Assembly: GCA_021820805.1 (NCBI GenBank)
Contig: JAKADF010000025.1
Span: 1-9,792 of the forward strand
Source of the DNA: Bacillota bacterium
GTDB taxonomy: Bacteria; Bacillota; Bacilli; Alicyclobacillales; Alicyclobacillaceae
DNA length: 9,792 bases
Direction: 5' to 3'
Made by a program: the position numbers and the translations under genes. Positions within the stretch are counted from its first letter, which is position 1; the number at the start of each line of letters is the position of its first letter. Shown here in pieces: positions 1 to 5,903 of this stretch. Below the pieces are notes generated by a model that saw nothing but the letters and a program-made list of their open reading frames with translations, was not told the origin of the DNA and did no database searches.

Positions 1-1315
1 GTTGTCTGAAGTAGATTTAATACGACACTTTACAGCATTATCTACTCGCAATCACGGTGTTGATTCAGGTTTTTATCCACTTGGTTCTTGCACGATGAAA
101 TACAACCCAAAGCGAAATGAGAAGATGGCTCGGTTACCTGGATTTTCGAACATCCATCCTTTACAGCCAGAGAAAACTGTTCAGGGTGCGCTTGAACTTA
201 TGTATCATCTCCAAAATGACCTTGCGGAAATTACAGGTATGGATGCCGTAAGCTTACAACCAGCGGCTGGTGCCCAGGGTGAATGGACGGGGCTCATGAT
301 GATAAAGGCATATCATCGTGCGAATGGCGAGGAAAGAACCCAAGTGATAGTGCCAGACTCCGCGCACGGAACAAACCCTGCAAGTGTTACTATGGCTGGG
401 CTAAAAGCAGTAACCATTCCGTCAAACGCGGATGGAAGTGTCAACCTGGAAGCGTTAAAGGCTGTTACTGGTCCGAATACTGCGGCACTCATGCTTACAA
501 ACCCAAGCACACTGGGCTTGTTTGAATCACAAATTGTTGAAATTGCGCAGATTGTCCATGAAGCAGGGGGACTATTGTATTACGACGGTGCCAATGCAAA
601 CGCAATACTCGGGTATGCGCGTCCAGGTGATATGGGGTTTGACGTTGTCCATTTAAACCTGCACAAAACTTTTTCAACTCCCCATGGCGGGGGTGGTCCT
701 GGAGCCGGCCCTGTCGGAGTAAAGTCTATTCTTGAACCTTTTTTACCAAAACCCGTTGTTCGGTTGACGGATGAAGGAAAGTATACACTCGACTATAATC
801 GGCCTTTGTCCATTGGAAAAGTAAAAGGATTTTATGGAAACTTTGGTATTTTAGTTCGTGCGTATGCATATATTCGCACACTTGGTCCAGACGGACTTAA
901 GTTAGTTTCGGAGTCTGCAGTTCTAGCCGCAAATTACTTGATGCGTCGGCTAGCTGGAACCTATGAGCTTCCATATGATCATGTATGCAAGCACGAATTT
1001 GTCTTGTCTGGAAAAAAGCAAAAAGAATTCGGAGTACGTACACTCGATATTGCAAAGAGGTTGCTTGATTTTGGCATGCATCCGCCGACAATCTATTTTC
1101 CGCTTATTGTTGAGGAATGCTTAATGATTGAGCCAACTGAGTGTGAAAGCTTGGAGACGTTGGACAGATTTGCGGAAATTATGATTCAGATCGCAAAAGA
1201 AGCAGAGGAAGATCCAGAGTATGTTCAACATGCACCTCATACGACAATTGTTTCGCGATTAGATGAAGTTACAGCAGCCCGGACTCCTGTCTTAAGATTT
1301 CAATTCACGGATTAA
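1..1315 (+). CDS. gcvPB: Glycine dehydrogenase (decarboxylating) subunit 2, 5'-truncated by window edge
   Basis: This is the PLP-carrying half of the two-subunit P-protein of the glycine cleavage system. It decarboxylates glycine and passes the aminomethyl group to the lipoyl arm of the H-protein in the cytoplasm. The visible part is about 437 codons. The Bacillus subtilis protein is about 488 residues, and its segment [22 protein letters not shown] matches the first visible residues here, so about 50 N-terminal residues lie outside the window. The TTG at position 2 is an internal leucine codon and not a start. Clear family marks are [17 protein letters not shown] near the left edge, [10 protein letters not shown] (visible residues 119-128), YYDGANANA (193-201) and the PLP-lysine segment [18 protein letters not shown], with Lys222 counted from position 2. 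The gene probably closes a gcvT-gcvPA-gcvPB operon, since a terminator follows 4 nt after its stop. Identification is secure. Confidence 0.97.
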   Translation, partial: LSEVDLIRHFTALSTRNHGVDSGFYPLGSCTMKYNPKRNEKMARLPGFSNIHPLQPEKTVQGALELMYHLQNDLAEITGMDAVSLQPAAGAQGEWTGLMMIKAYHRANGEERTQVIVPDSAHGTNPASVTMAGLKAVTIPSNADGSVNLEALKAVTGPNTAALMLTNPSTLGLFESQIVEIAQIVHEAGGLLYYDGANANAILGYARPGDMGFDVVHLNLHKTFSTPHGGGGPGAGPVGVKSILEPFLPKPVVRLTDEGKYTLDYNRPLSIGKVKGFYGNFGILVRAYAYIRTLGPDGLKLVSESAVLAANYLMRRLAGTYELPYDHVCKHEFVLSGKKQKEFGVRTLDIAKRLLDFGMHPPTIYFPLIVEECLMIEPTECESLETLDRFAEIMIQIAKEAEEDPEYVQHAPHTTIVSRLDEVTAARTPVLRFQFTD

Positions 1316-1318
1316 ATC

Positions 1319-1357
1319 AGAAAGCCCTAGGCAGTTTAAATGCTTAGGGCTTTCTTT
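1319..1357 (+). terminator. Intrinsic terminator of gcvPB, possibly shared with the convergent gene
   Basis: A 15-bp stem (AGAAAGCCCTAGGCA, 1319-1333, pairing with TGCTTAGGGCTTTCT, 1341-1355, with one G-T pair) has a 7-nt loop and runs into T-rich sequence. It sits between the gcvPB stop and the stop of the minus-strand phosphatase gene at 1359. It can therefore serve both convergent genes, although the run of T on the minus-strand side is weak. Confidence 0.85.
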
Positions 1358-1358
1358 A

Positions 1359-1946
1359 TCACAATTCTGATATGAAAGCAGGCTGTCGTTCCATATCGAG
1401 ATGTCCATGCCAATTCACGCATTTGACTGCCCATTTTTCACTCAGGTGCTCAATCACTGTTACACCAGTGTTGGTAAGAGTAGGGATATCTTTCACGTCA
1501 AGATACTCAAGGATTGCACGAATAAGCCCGCCGTGAGCAACACACAGGTAGCGGCCAACCGGGTACTCTTTTGCTATGAAATCGAGGAATTGAGAACCAC
1601 GTAGTATAATATCTTCCTTCGATTCGGAACCTGGCGGGCTGTTTGCAAATTTGGTCTCAAGTTCTCTTCTCGGCTTGCCTTCCGCAAGACCAAAGCATCG
1701 TTCACGCAGAGCCTGCGTTGTTTTAATATTGCTTGTGTTATTTCCAACCAAAATTTTCGCTGTCTCATATGCACGCGTTAAATCGCTGGAAAAAACTTTG
1801 TGAAATCGGATGCCTGTTATATAGTCTTTTAATTTTATTGCTTGCTCGCGTCCTGTTGTATTAAGAGGAATATCTGTCCATCCTTGGACTAGGCGAAAAA
1901 CGTTCCAATCTGTTTGGCCGTGTCGAACAATCCATAATGTAAGCAC
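1359..1946 (-). CDS. Histidine phosphatase superfamily protein (phosphoglycerate mutase-like)
   Basis: This is a 195-residue single-domain protein of the branch-1 histidine phosphatase family, predicted cytosolic with no signal peptide. The catalytic motif VRHGQTDWN is at residues 7-15, with His9 the likely phospho-acceptor. It is followed by QGWTDIPLNTTGREQA (21-36), SSDLTRAYETA (53-63, the second phosphate-binding Arg), the LRERCFGLAEG acid-base segment (80-90) and the C-terminal AHGG (137-140, second His138). The start is GTG, with AGGGAGG eight bases upstream. The family includes alpha-ribazole phosphatase (CobC), PhoE-type broad-specificity phosphatases and cofactor-dependent phosphoglycerate mutases. 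At 195 residues it is shorter than true dPGM, so CobC- or PhoE-like activity is more likely. No cobalamin genes are visible to decide. It is convergent with gcvPB and divergent from the efp region, so it is probably monocistronic. Confidence 0.92.
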   Translation of the reverse strand: MLTLWIVRHGQTDWNVFRLVQGWTDIPLNTTGREQAIKLKDYITGIRFHKVFSSDLTRAYETAKILVGNNTSNIKTTQALRERCFGLAEGKPRRELETKFANSPPGSESKEDIILRGSQFLDFIAKEYPVGRYLCVAHGGLIRAILEYLDVKDIPTLTNTGVTVIEHLSEKWAVKCVNWHGHLDMERQPAFISEL

Positions 1947-1977
1947 GTCTTTCGCCTCCCTATATTAACCTAGTTTC

Positions 1978-1986
1978 AGTATAGCA
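1978..1986 (-). promoter_or_regulatory. Putative extended -10 promoter for the phosphatase gene
   Basis: Read on the minus strand, TGCTATACT gives a TG-N extended -10 with a TATACT hexamer (TATACT at 1978-1983), about 30 bases upstream of the GTG start. No good -35 hexamer stands at 16-18 nt spacing, so this depends on the extended -10 alone. Confidence 0.35.
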
Positions 1987-2118
1987 ATCGGTATGTTACA
2001 ATAACAGAGATTTTGTCCACGCTGCATGCGGGGAGAGGTTTTGTGAACGGTTTCGCAAACGCCTTATTTGCTTTAAGTTAAGGACCCGGAGTTTCAATCG
2101 GCCAGGGCTGCGTGATCC

Positions 2119-2140
2119 TAATACATATGTAATACATATG
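2119..2140 (+). repeat. 11-bp perfect tandem duplication (TAATACATATG x2)
   Basis: The unit TAATACATATG occurs at 2119-2129 and again directly at 2130-2140. Eleven bases is not a multiple of three, so a duplication here would shift a reading frame, which fits a decaying gene. The same 11-mer also appears once at 5880-5890, over the spoIIIAD stop; that copy is probably coincidence. Confidence 0.8.
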
Positions 2141-2473
2141 GTACGCGAACACTTTTGGATGTGACTCAAGGCGTTCAGGTAATTGCAGCAAAGTGCGGCG
2201 TTTGGAGTCGTTTCAATTGAACCATGAAGGTGAACTTATCGGCTTATTCCTTTTCAACACCAATTGGTACTCTCCGTGGTTGTAAGTGGGCAAATTGTTG
2301 GCCTTTGCACATTCGGCTAGAATTTGCGACACAGGCGGTTTGTGTCTCTTGGATTGAGCGGGAAAACAGGGAGACGCTATGAGTATAGGTCCGTAAGAAT
2401 CGTTAGGGTGACGACACCGATTTGGGACAACCTCAGTGAGAGTATTTGGCCGCCATGCGGCGAGAAGAGAGAT

Positions 2474-2479
2474 GGAGGG
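2474..2479 (+). promoter_or_regulatory. Ribosome binding site that fixes the efp start
   Basis: GGAGGG lies 6 nt before GTG 2486. The open frame continues upstream to 2324, but only this site plus alignment to EF-P (which begins MIS-x-NDFR) marks the true start. Confidence 0.85.
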
Positions 2480-2485
2480 AACTAC

Positions 2486-3043
2486 GTGATTTCTAGTAAC
2501 GATTTTCGCCCAGGCACGACCATCGAATATGATGGCCAAATTTACCGGGTTATTGAGTTTTTGCACGTTAAGCCAGGAAAAGGTGCGGCATTTGTTCGAA
2601 CTAAATTGAAGAATGTTAAAACTGGGGCTGTTAAGGAACAGACATTCCGTGCAGGAGAAAAAGTAGCGCGTGCCCGTATTGAGACCCGTGAAATGCAGTA
2701 TCTGTACAACGACGGCGAACTTTATACGTTTATGGATACCGAATCGTACGAGCAAATTACGATTCAAAAAAGCCAGTTGGAGAACGAACTGAACTTTTTG
2801 CTCGAAAACATGAACGTATATATCGTCATGTATGAAGGACAATCTATCGGTATTGACTTGCCAAACACAGTTGAGCTTATCGTTGCACATACGGAACCCG
2901 GAATTAAGGGTGACACGGCAACTGGCGGAAGTAAACCTGCTACTATGGAAACAGGGTACACACTGCAAGTACCGTTCTTTATAAACGAGGGTGATAAACT
3001 CCTCATTGATACGCGTTCAGGAAATTACATTTCCCGCGCATAA
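2486..3043 (+). CDS. efp: Translation elongation factor P
   Basis: EF-P binds the ribosome next to the P-site tRNA and relieves stalling at consecutive prolines. From GTG 2486 the protein has 185 residues, the same length as B. subtilis EF-P, and aligns without gaps from the MISSNDFR start. The N-terminal KOW-like domain holds the tip loop [10 protein letters not shown] (27-36) with Lys32, the residue that carries a modification in B. subtilis. The middle OB domain and the signature around [17 protein letters not shown] (137-153) are intact, as is the C-terminal [11 protein letters not shown] followed by SGNYISRA. The frame stays open upstream to 2324 only because the decayed region happens to lack stops there; those residues are unlike EF-P. 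In B. subtilis the gene follows a peptidase gene (papA/yqhT); here no such gene is present. Its own terminator separates it from yqhV. Confidence 0.97.
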   Translation: MISSNDFRPGTTIEYDGQIYRVIEFLHVKPGKGAAFVRTKLKNVKTGAVKEQTFRAGEKVARARIETREMQYLYNDGELYTFMDTESYEQITIQKSQLENELNFLLENMNVYIVMYEGQSIGIDLPNTVELIVAHTEPGIKGDTATGGSKPATMETGYTLQVPFFINEGDKLLIDTRSGNYISRA

Positions 3044-3066
3044 GTTATAGATGATTCTCTTGTTCA

Positions 3067-3100
3067 GGCGCACTCCAAGGAGTGCGTCTTTTTTTATTTT
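3067..3100 (+). terminator. Intrinsic terminator after efp
   Basis: GGCGCACTC (3067-3075) pairs with GAGTGCGTC (3080-3088), with one G-T pair, around a CAAG tetraloop. A run of T, one A and more T follows (to 3100). It separates efp from yqhV. Confidence 0.88.
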
Positions 3101-3129
3101 GCATATAGATGATTTTTTTTACATATAGG
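3101..3129 (+). promoter_or_regulatory. Putative sigma-E promoter of yqhV
   Basis: GCATATA (3101-3107), a 14-nt spacer and CATATAGG (3122-3129) match the known sigma-E consensus KMATATT, N14-15, CATACANT at 6/7 and 5/7 informative positions. It begins right after the efp terminator T-run. The expected start of transcription, near 3136, falls at the first base of the ribosome binding site and leaves a very short leader; this lowers confidence. The layout is nearly the same as that before spoIIIAA. Confidence 0.45.
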
Positions 3130-3149
3130 ACAAGTAGGAGGGGTCGATA

Positions 3150-3422
3150 ATGTTTTCCGTTATGGATAAAGTGGTTTATGGTATGGCTGGTTTACGTCTA
3201 ATGTCGAGTCTGGTTGAATTGTCTGGAGCACTTCTTATGCTCTATTTTGGTACGGCCGAAAAAGCGCTGCAAGTTAATGCAGGTCTGGCACTTGTCGGTC
3301 CATTCGTACTCGTTGCCGTTACCATTTTGGGTGTAACGGGAATGGCAGATTCGATAAGTTGGTCTCGTGTTGTATGGATTGTACTTGGTGTAGCTTGTAT
3401 ATTATTTGGTGCACGCGGTTGA
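3150..3422 (+). CDS. yqhV: YqhV family membrane protein (DUF2619)
   Basis: A 90-residue integral membrane protein with three predicted membrane segments (about 13-33, 43-63 and 70-88) and almost no soluble part. The pattern MAGLRLMSSLVELSGALLML and the later VNAGLALVGP align with B. subtilis YqhV (MAGLRVLSSMIEL and VNSILAIVGP). It also shares YqhV's location between efp and the spoIIIA operon. AGGAGGGG (3136-3143) lies 6 nt before ATG 3150. The molecular function of YqhV is not known to me. A sigma-E-like promoter directly upstream suggests mother-cell expression; I recall yqhV being listed in the B. subtilis sigma-E regulon but cannot verify it here. The gene is separated from spoIIIAA by about 280 nt holding a minus-strand gene, so it is probably not co-transcribed with the operon. 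Confidence 0.9.
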   Translation: MFSVMDKVVYGMAGLRLMSSLVELSGALLMLYFGTAEKALQVNAGLALVGPFVLVAVTILGVTGMADSISWSRVVWIVLGVACILFGARG

Positions 3423-3449
3423 CCTTTATTTGGATACTTTTACACCGTT

Positions 3450-3554
3450 TTAGTTTTTTGCCTTGGCTTTGACAAAACTAAATACAAGAGCCATGAGTAA
3501 CAAAAATATGACTAAAAAAACGACAATCCATCGAACCATGAATGATATATCCAC
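3450..3554 (-). CDS. Small single-pass membrane protein, 34 residues, function unknown
   Basis: A short minus-strand gene lies between yqhV and spoIIIAA. It starts at GTG 3554 with the full-strength ribosome binding site AAAGGAGG (3561-3568 on the opposite strand) exactly 6 nt upstream. It ends in TAA at 3450. The product begins VDISFMVRW, has one very hydrophobic segment (about residues 9-28, rich in V, I, L, F) and ends in the basic tail VKAKAKN, a sign that the C terminus may stay in the cytoplasm. A longer open frame reaches 3656, but its extra residues lack a ribosome binding site. A second possible start is the Met at residue 6. I know no family for it, and nothing comparable is known to me at this place in B. 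subtilis. No convincing promoter or G+C-rich terminator is visible. The ribosome binding site makes a real gene more likely than a chance frame. Confidence 0.6.
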   Translation of the reverse strand: MDISFMVRWIVVFLVIFLLLMALVFSFVKAKAKN

Positions 3555-3560
3555 AGTTAT

Positions 3561-3568
3561 CCTCCTTT
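3561..3568 (-). promoter_or_regulatory. Strong ribosome binding site of the small membrane gene
   Basis: On the minus strand AAAGGAGG stands 6 nt before GTG 3554. It is among the best matches to the anti-Shine-Dalgarno sequence in the window, and it sets the start of the 34-residue protein. Confidence 0.65.
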
Positions 3569-3643
3569 GCCTTGTATTCGTCCCTAATAATAAATGATTT
3601 TTGAACAGTTTATGTTCCGACCATGCGCCCTTTAAGGGAATTG

Positions 3644-3672
3644 GCATATGGTACACGAGTTGTCCATATACA
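3644..3672 (+). promoter_or_regulatory. Putative sigma-E promoter of the spoIIIA operon
   Basis: GCATATG (3644-3650), a 14-nt spacer (3651-3664) and CATATACA (3665-3672) match the sigma-E consensus KMATATT, N14-15, CATACANT at 6/7 and 5/7 informative positions. Transcription would begin near 3679 and give a leader of about 23 nt before GTG 3702. That the spoIIIA operon is transcribed by sigma-E in the mother cell is established in B. subtilis. The two ATG codons at 3648 and 3672 lie inside the -35 and -10 elements and so would not be in the mRNA. Confidence 0.72.
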
Positions 3673-3684
3673 TGGATTATCCAG

Positions 3685-3692
3685 GGAGGTGG
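3685..3692 (+). promoter_or_regulatory. Ribosome binding site that fixes the spoIIIAA start
   Basis: GGAGGTGG stands 9 nt before GTG 3702, slightly long but strong. The upstream ATG at 3648 has only a weak AAGGG before it, and the ATG at 3672 has no site. Confidence 0.7.
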
Positions 3693-3701
3693 ACAACGCC
3701 T

Positions 3702-4700
3702 GTGAAAGCGGAAGAATCATGGAAAGAAGTAGTAAAGACTTCCCCTTGGCAACAAGCGCTGACGGTTTGCCCCCCTGATATCGAAATGCGAATTCGAAGA
3801 TTGCCGCTATCTATGTTAGAGCGGATCGAAGAAATTCGGTTTCGACTTTTGCAGCCTCTACAGATTTGCGGCGTAGATATTGACGGTTTTCTGCACAAAC
3901 AGGAGGGTGTTACGAACGACCCGAGGCAGGCCTTAATTGTGACTGGTGATCACATCGCTCGCGTTGTACAGGCAGTCACTCGTTCGTCTCTTTATGCAGT
4001 TGAGGATGAACTAAAACGCGGGTTTGTTACGATGCCTGGCGGCCATCGTGTTGGAGTTGCAGGCAGGGTTGTCGTTTATGAGAGCGGTTATGTCAGGTCA
4101 ATTCGCTCTATAACCTCACTGAATGTTCGAATCGCCAAGGAATGTATTGGCGCCGCAGACAGAATTGCTCATCCTTTGTATCGTAAGACGGATGGTAAGC
4201 CTTACAGTACTTTGATTTTATCCCCGCCACAATGTGGAAAGACAACTCTGCTGCGAGATATTGCTAGACAATGGAGTGCAAATCTGATTCGAAAGGGTGG
4301 AAAGCCGCTCAAAGTGACCATTGTAGATGAACGATCAGAAATATCCGGATGCGTAGATGGTATTCCACAATTTTTGGTAGGGCCTCGAACAGACGTATTA
4401 GACGCCTGTCCTAAGGCAGAAGGGATGCTTATGGCAATCCGGAGTTTGTCTCCAGATGTGGTCGTTACAGATGAAATCGGACGGGAGCAAGATAAAGACG
4501 CCATATTAGAGGCTGCAAATGCAGGGGTCGCAGTCATTACGAGCGCACATGCTAACACAATTGCACAGTGGCGACAGAGGCCGTTTATGAATGAGTTATT
4601 TTCGACCCATGCGTTTTCGCGATATATTCTTTTAAGCCGTCGGCTTGGGCCTGGAACTGTTGAATCCGTTTTGGATGAACAAGGCAGAGCTCTCGTGTAG
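3702..4700 (+). CDS. spoIIIAA: Stage III sporulation protein AA, secretion-type ATPase
   Basis: SpoIIIAA is the cytoplasmic ATPase of the SpoIIIA-SpoIIQ channel, related to type II/IV secretion ATPases. It is essential for late sigma-G activity in the forespore. From GTG 3702 the product has 332 residues; B. subtilis has about 307. The N-terminal part (about 1-90) is family-specific. The phosphate-binding loop SPPQCGKTT is at 174-182, with Lys180; Ser in place of the first Gly is, as far as I recall, common in this family. An acidic segment TIVDERSEISG follows (206-216), then the Walker B-like DVVVTDEIG (252-260), and SAHANT (281-286) with the conserved His. The frame is open upstream to 3648, but the promoter and ribosome binding site argue for 3702. 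The next gene begins 33 nt after the stop. Confidence 0.95.
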   Translation: MKAEESWKEVVKTSPWQQALTVCPPDIEMRIRRLPLSMLERIEEIRFRLLQPLQICGVDIDGFLHKQEGVTNDPRQALIVTGDHIARVVQAVTRSSLYAVEDELKRGFVTMPGGHRVGVAGRVVVYESGYVRSIRSITSLNVRIAKECIGAADRIAHPLYRKTDGKPYSTLILSPPQCGKTTLLRDIARQWSANLIRKGGKPLKVTIVDERSEISGCVDGIPQFLVGPRTDVLDACPKAEGMLMAIRSLSPDVVVTDEIGREQDKDAILEAANAGVAVITSAHANTIAQWRQRPFMNELFSTHAFSRYILLSRRLGPGTVESVLDEQGRALV

Positions 4701-4733
4701 TGGACGTGAACCGCTGGGGGAGATGGATTTCTA

Positions 4734-5249
4734 ATGCTAAAGTTAGTCGGCGCCTGCTTGCTTCTCATCGCCAGCACCAGTATCGGGTTTCACATTGCGA
4801 GGGGATACCGAGAGCGCCCGCGTCAACTCAGATATCTGATGCATGCGATCCGATTGTTGCAAACTGAAATTGAGTACAGTGTAACTCCTTTACCAGAAGC
4901 TTTTGAAAAAGTTGCGAAGCACGCCAGGCAGCCTTGCGATACCTTGTTTCGAGTTGCCGCAGAACGGCTGAACGGGGGAGAAGTATCAGCGGCAGATGCA
5001 CTCTCTGCTGGCGTAGAAGCGGTAAAACCAAAGAGTTCGCTTCGCGAAACAGATTTTATTATTTTTATGGATTTCGCGAAAGTGCTCGGAACAGCTGACC
5101 GTATTCATTTGTCAAAACAGTTTCAGGCAACATTAACTCATTTGGATGAGTTGGAAAAGGAATCTAGAGAAGCCCAAAAGCGCAATGAAAAACTGTGGCA
5201 ATATTTAGGCGTTTTAACTGGGCTGTTGTTCATTATCCTGCTGTATTGA
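4734..5249 (+). CDS. spoIIIAB: Stage III sporulation protein AB
   Basis: A 171-residue component of the mother-cell SpoIIIA complex, the same length as the B. subtilis protein. One membrane segment lies at the N terminus (about 3-20) and one at the extreme C terminus (about 157-170). A helical cytoplasmic domain rich in charged residues lies between them; in the family it resembles one repeat of the type II secretion protein GspF. Typical elements are RPRQLRYLMHAIRLLQTEIEY (from residue 28) and FMDFAKVLGTADRIHLSKQF (111-130), and the linker before the last segment (DELEKESREAQKRNEKLW) is strongly charged. ATG 4734 follows GGGGAGAT by 9 nt. It lies 33 nt behind spoIIIAA in the operon. Confidence 0.95.
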   Translation: MLKLVGACLLLIASTSIGFHIARGYRERPRQLRYLMHAIRLLQTEIEYSVTPLPEAFEKVAKHARQPCDTLFRVAAERLNGGEVSAADALSAGVEAVKPKSSLRETDFIIFMDFAKVLGTADRIHLSKQFQATLTHLDELEKESREAQKRNEKLWQYLGVLTGLLFIILLY

Positions 5250-5283
5250 GTTCTTCTCTAGGGTTCTTTAGGAGGGGTTCAAA

Positions 5284-5487
5284 ATGTCACCTGAAGTAAA
5301 GGCAATATTTCAGATTTTTGGGATTGGGTTCCTGGCTGCTGTTATTCATATTGTTTTAAAGCAAAGCGGGAAGGAAGAGTTTGCGCATTGGGCTACGCTT
5401 GTTGGGTTTGTTGCGGTTTTTGTCATCGTGATTGGATATGTAGATAACCTGTACACCGAAATCACCCAAGTCTTTTTGCGCCAGTAG
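5284..5487 (+). CDS. spoIIIAC: Stage III sporulation protein AC
   Basis: A 67-residue membrane protein with two predicted helices (about 7-25 and 36-53). It starts MSPEVKAIFQIFGIGF and has VLKQSGKEEFAHWATLVGF across the loop, both typical of SpoIIIAC, which is about 68 residues in B. subtilis. It shares a family with SpoIIIAD, and both are thought to be small membrane components of the channel base. AGGAGGGG lies 6 nt before ATG 5284, the strongest ribosome binding site inside the operon. The gap to spoIIIAB is 34 nt. Confidence 0.95.
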   Translation: MSPEVKAIFQIFGIGFLAAVIHIVLKQSGKEEFAHWATLVGFVAVFVIVIGYVDNLYTEITQVFLRQ

Positions 5488-5495
5488 GTGGGATA

Positions 5496-5882
5496 GTGCA
5501 CATTTTCCAGTTAGTTGGGATTGGATTAACCGCAACAGTTCTTTCGGTGATACTCCGGCCTAGGGTTCCGCAATTCGCGATGTTGATTGGGCTCCTCACT
5601 GGGACCATATTGCTCATAATCGTGGTTCGCAATATGGAGAGTGTCATTACAACGTTAAACCAACTTGCAAATGCTGCGCACGTGGACAAGGGTTTTATGT
5701 CAACCATCCTTAAAATCATCGGAATCGCTTATATTGTTGAATTTGCGGCTCAGGTTGCGCGTGATGCGCAGGAGGGTGCATTGGCAGGGAAGATTGAATT
5801 GGCGGGAAAGGTCGGTATTGTTATTCTTGCCATTCCAATCATTACGGATGTTATTCAGTCCCTTGTTCATCTCTTGCCGTAA
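5496..5882 (+). CDS. spoIIIAD: Stage III sporulation protein AD
   Basis: A 128-residue membrane protein; B. subtilis has about 133. Four hydrophobic segments are visible (about 3-20, 27-46, 68-88 and 103-122). The first half repeats the two-helix plan of SpoIIIAC (FQLVGIGLTATVLSVILR beside FQIFGIGFLAAVIHIVLK). The second half carries the conserved GIAYIVEFAAQVARDAQE with charged residues inside a mostly apolar stretch, and ends in AGKVGIVILAIPIITDVI. The start is GTG 5496. Its ribosome binding site AGGTGG overlaps the spoIIIAC stop codon (TAG 5485-5487), so translation of the two is probably coupled. Confidence 0.95.
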   Translation: MHIFQLVGIGLTATVLSVILRPRVPQFAMLIGLLTGTILLIIVVRNMESVITTLNQLANAAHVDKGFMSTILKIIGIAYIVEFAAQVARDAQEGALAGKIELAGKVGIVILAIPIITDVIQSLVHLLP

Positions 5883-5903
5883 TACATATGGGAGGGAGAA
5901 CAT

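Larger units (their letters stand above)
2108..2480 (+). pseudogene. Possible decayed GNAT N-acetyltransferase remnant
   Basis: No intact gene fills 1947-2485. Read in broken frames, the stretch resembles a spermidine/diamine acetyltransferase-like GNAT protein. One segment (2111-2155) reads RDPNTYVIHMVREHF, similar to the first helix. A second frame (about 2199-2282) reads LNHEGELIGLFLFNTNWYSPWL, like the strand with GE-x-x-GF-x-x-F followed by PWLG. After a stop at 2283 the same frame gives [13 protein letters not shown] and CLLD (2286-2354), then TGA at 2355 where relatives have the Trp of LDWN. It later gives ESLG (2397-2408). At least two frameshifts or stops and a likely internal deletion of the acetyl-CoA loop would be needed. 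The similarity is from memory of the family and is partial, so non-coding spacer remains possible. A weak sigma-A-like pair, TTGAGC (2354-2359) and TATGAG (2378-2383), lies within it and could serve efp. Confidence 0.35.

Noticed and set aside
2043..2081. A 12-codon frame (GTG to TAA) after GGGGAGAG that could be a leader peptide
   Set aside because: It has no regulatory codon run, terminator or attenuator hairpin and no partner gene. It is short enough to arise by chance.
2324..2485. A 54-residue N-terminal extension of EF-P in the same frame
   Set aside because: EF-P aligns to B. subtilis exactly from GTG 2486, which has its own ribosome binding site. The upstream residues show no likeness to EF-P and lie in the decayed region.
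2213..2968. Minus-strand frame of 251 codons opposite efp
   Set aside because: It is mostly antisense to efp. The product has no recognisable domain, and no ribosome binding site precedes it.
3449..3482. A 9-bp stem (TTTAGTTTT with AAAACTAAA) between the convergent ends of yqhV and the small membrane gene
   Set aside because: It is all A/T apart from one pair, has a 16-nt loop and no T-run on either side, so it is not supportable as a terminator.
4202..4777. Minus-strand frame of 191 codons opposite spoIIIAA
   Set aside because: It lies opposite a well-identified gene whose codons explain the frame. The protein is rich in Ser, Pro and Arg without family features.
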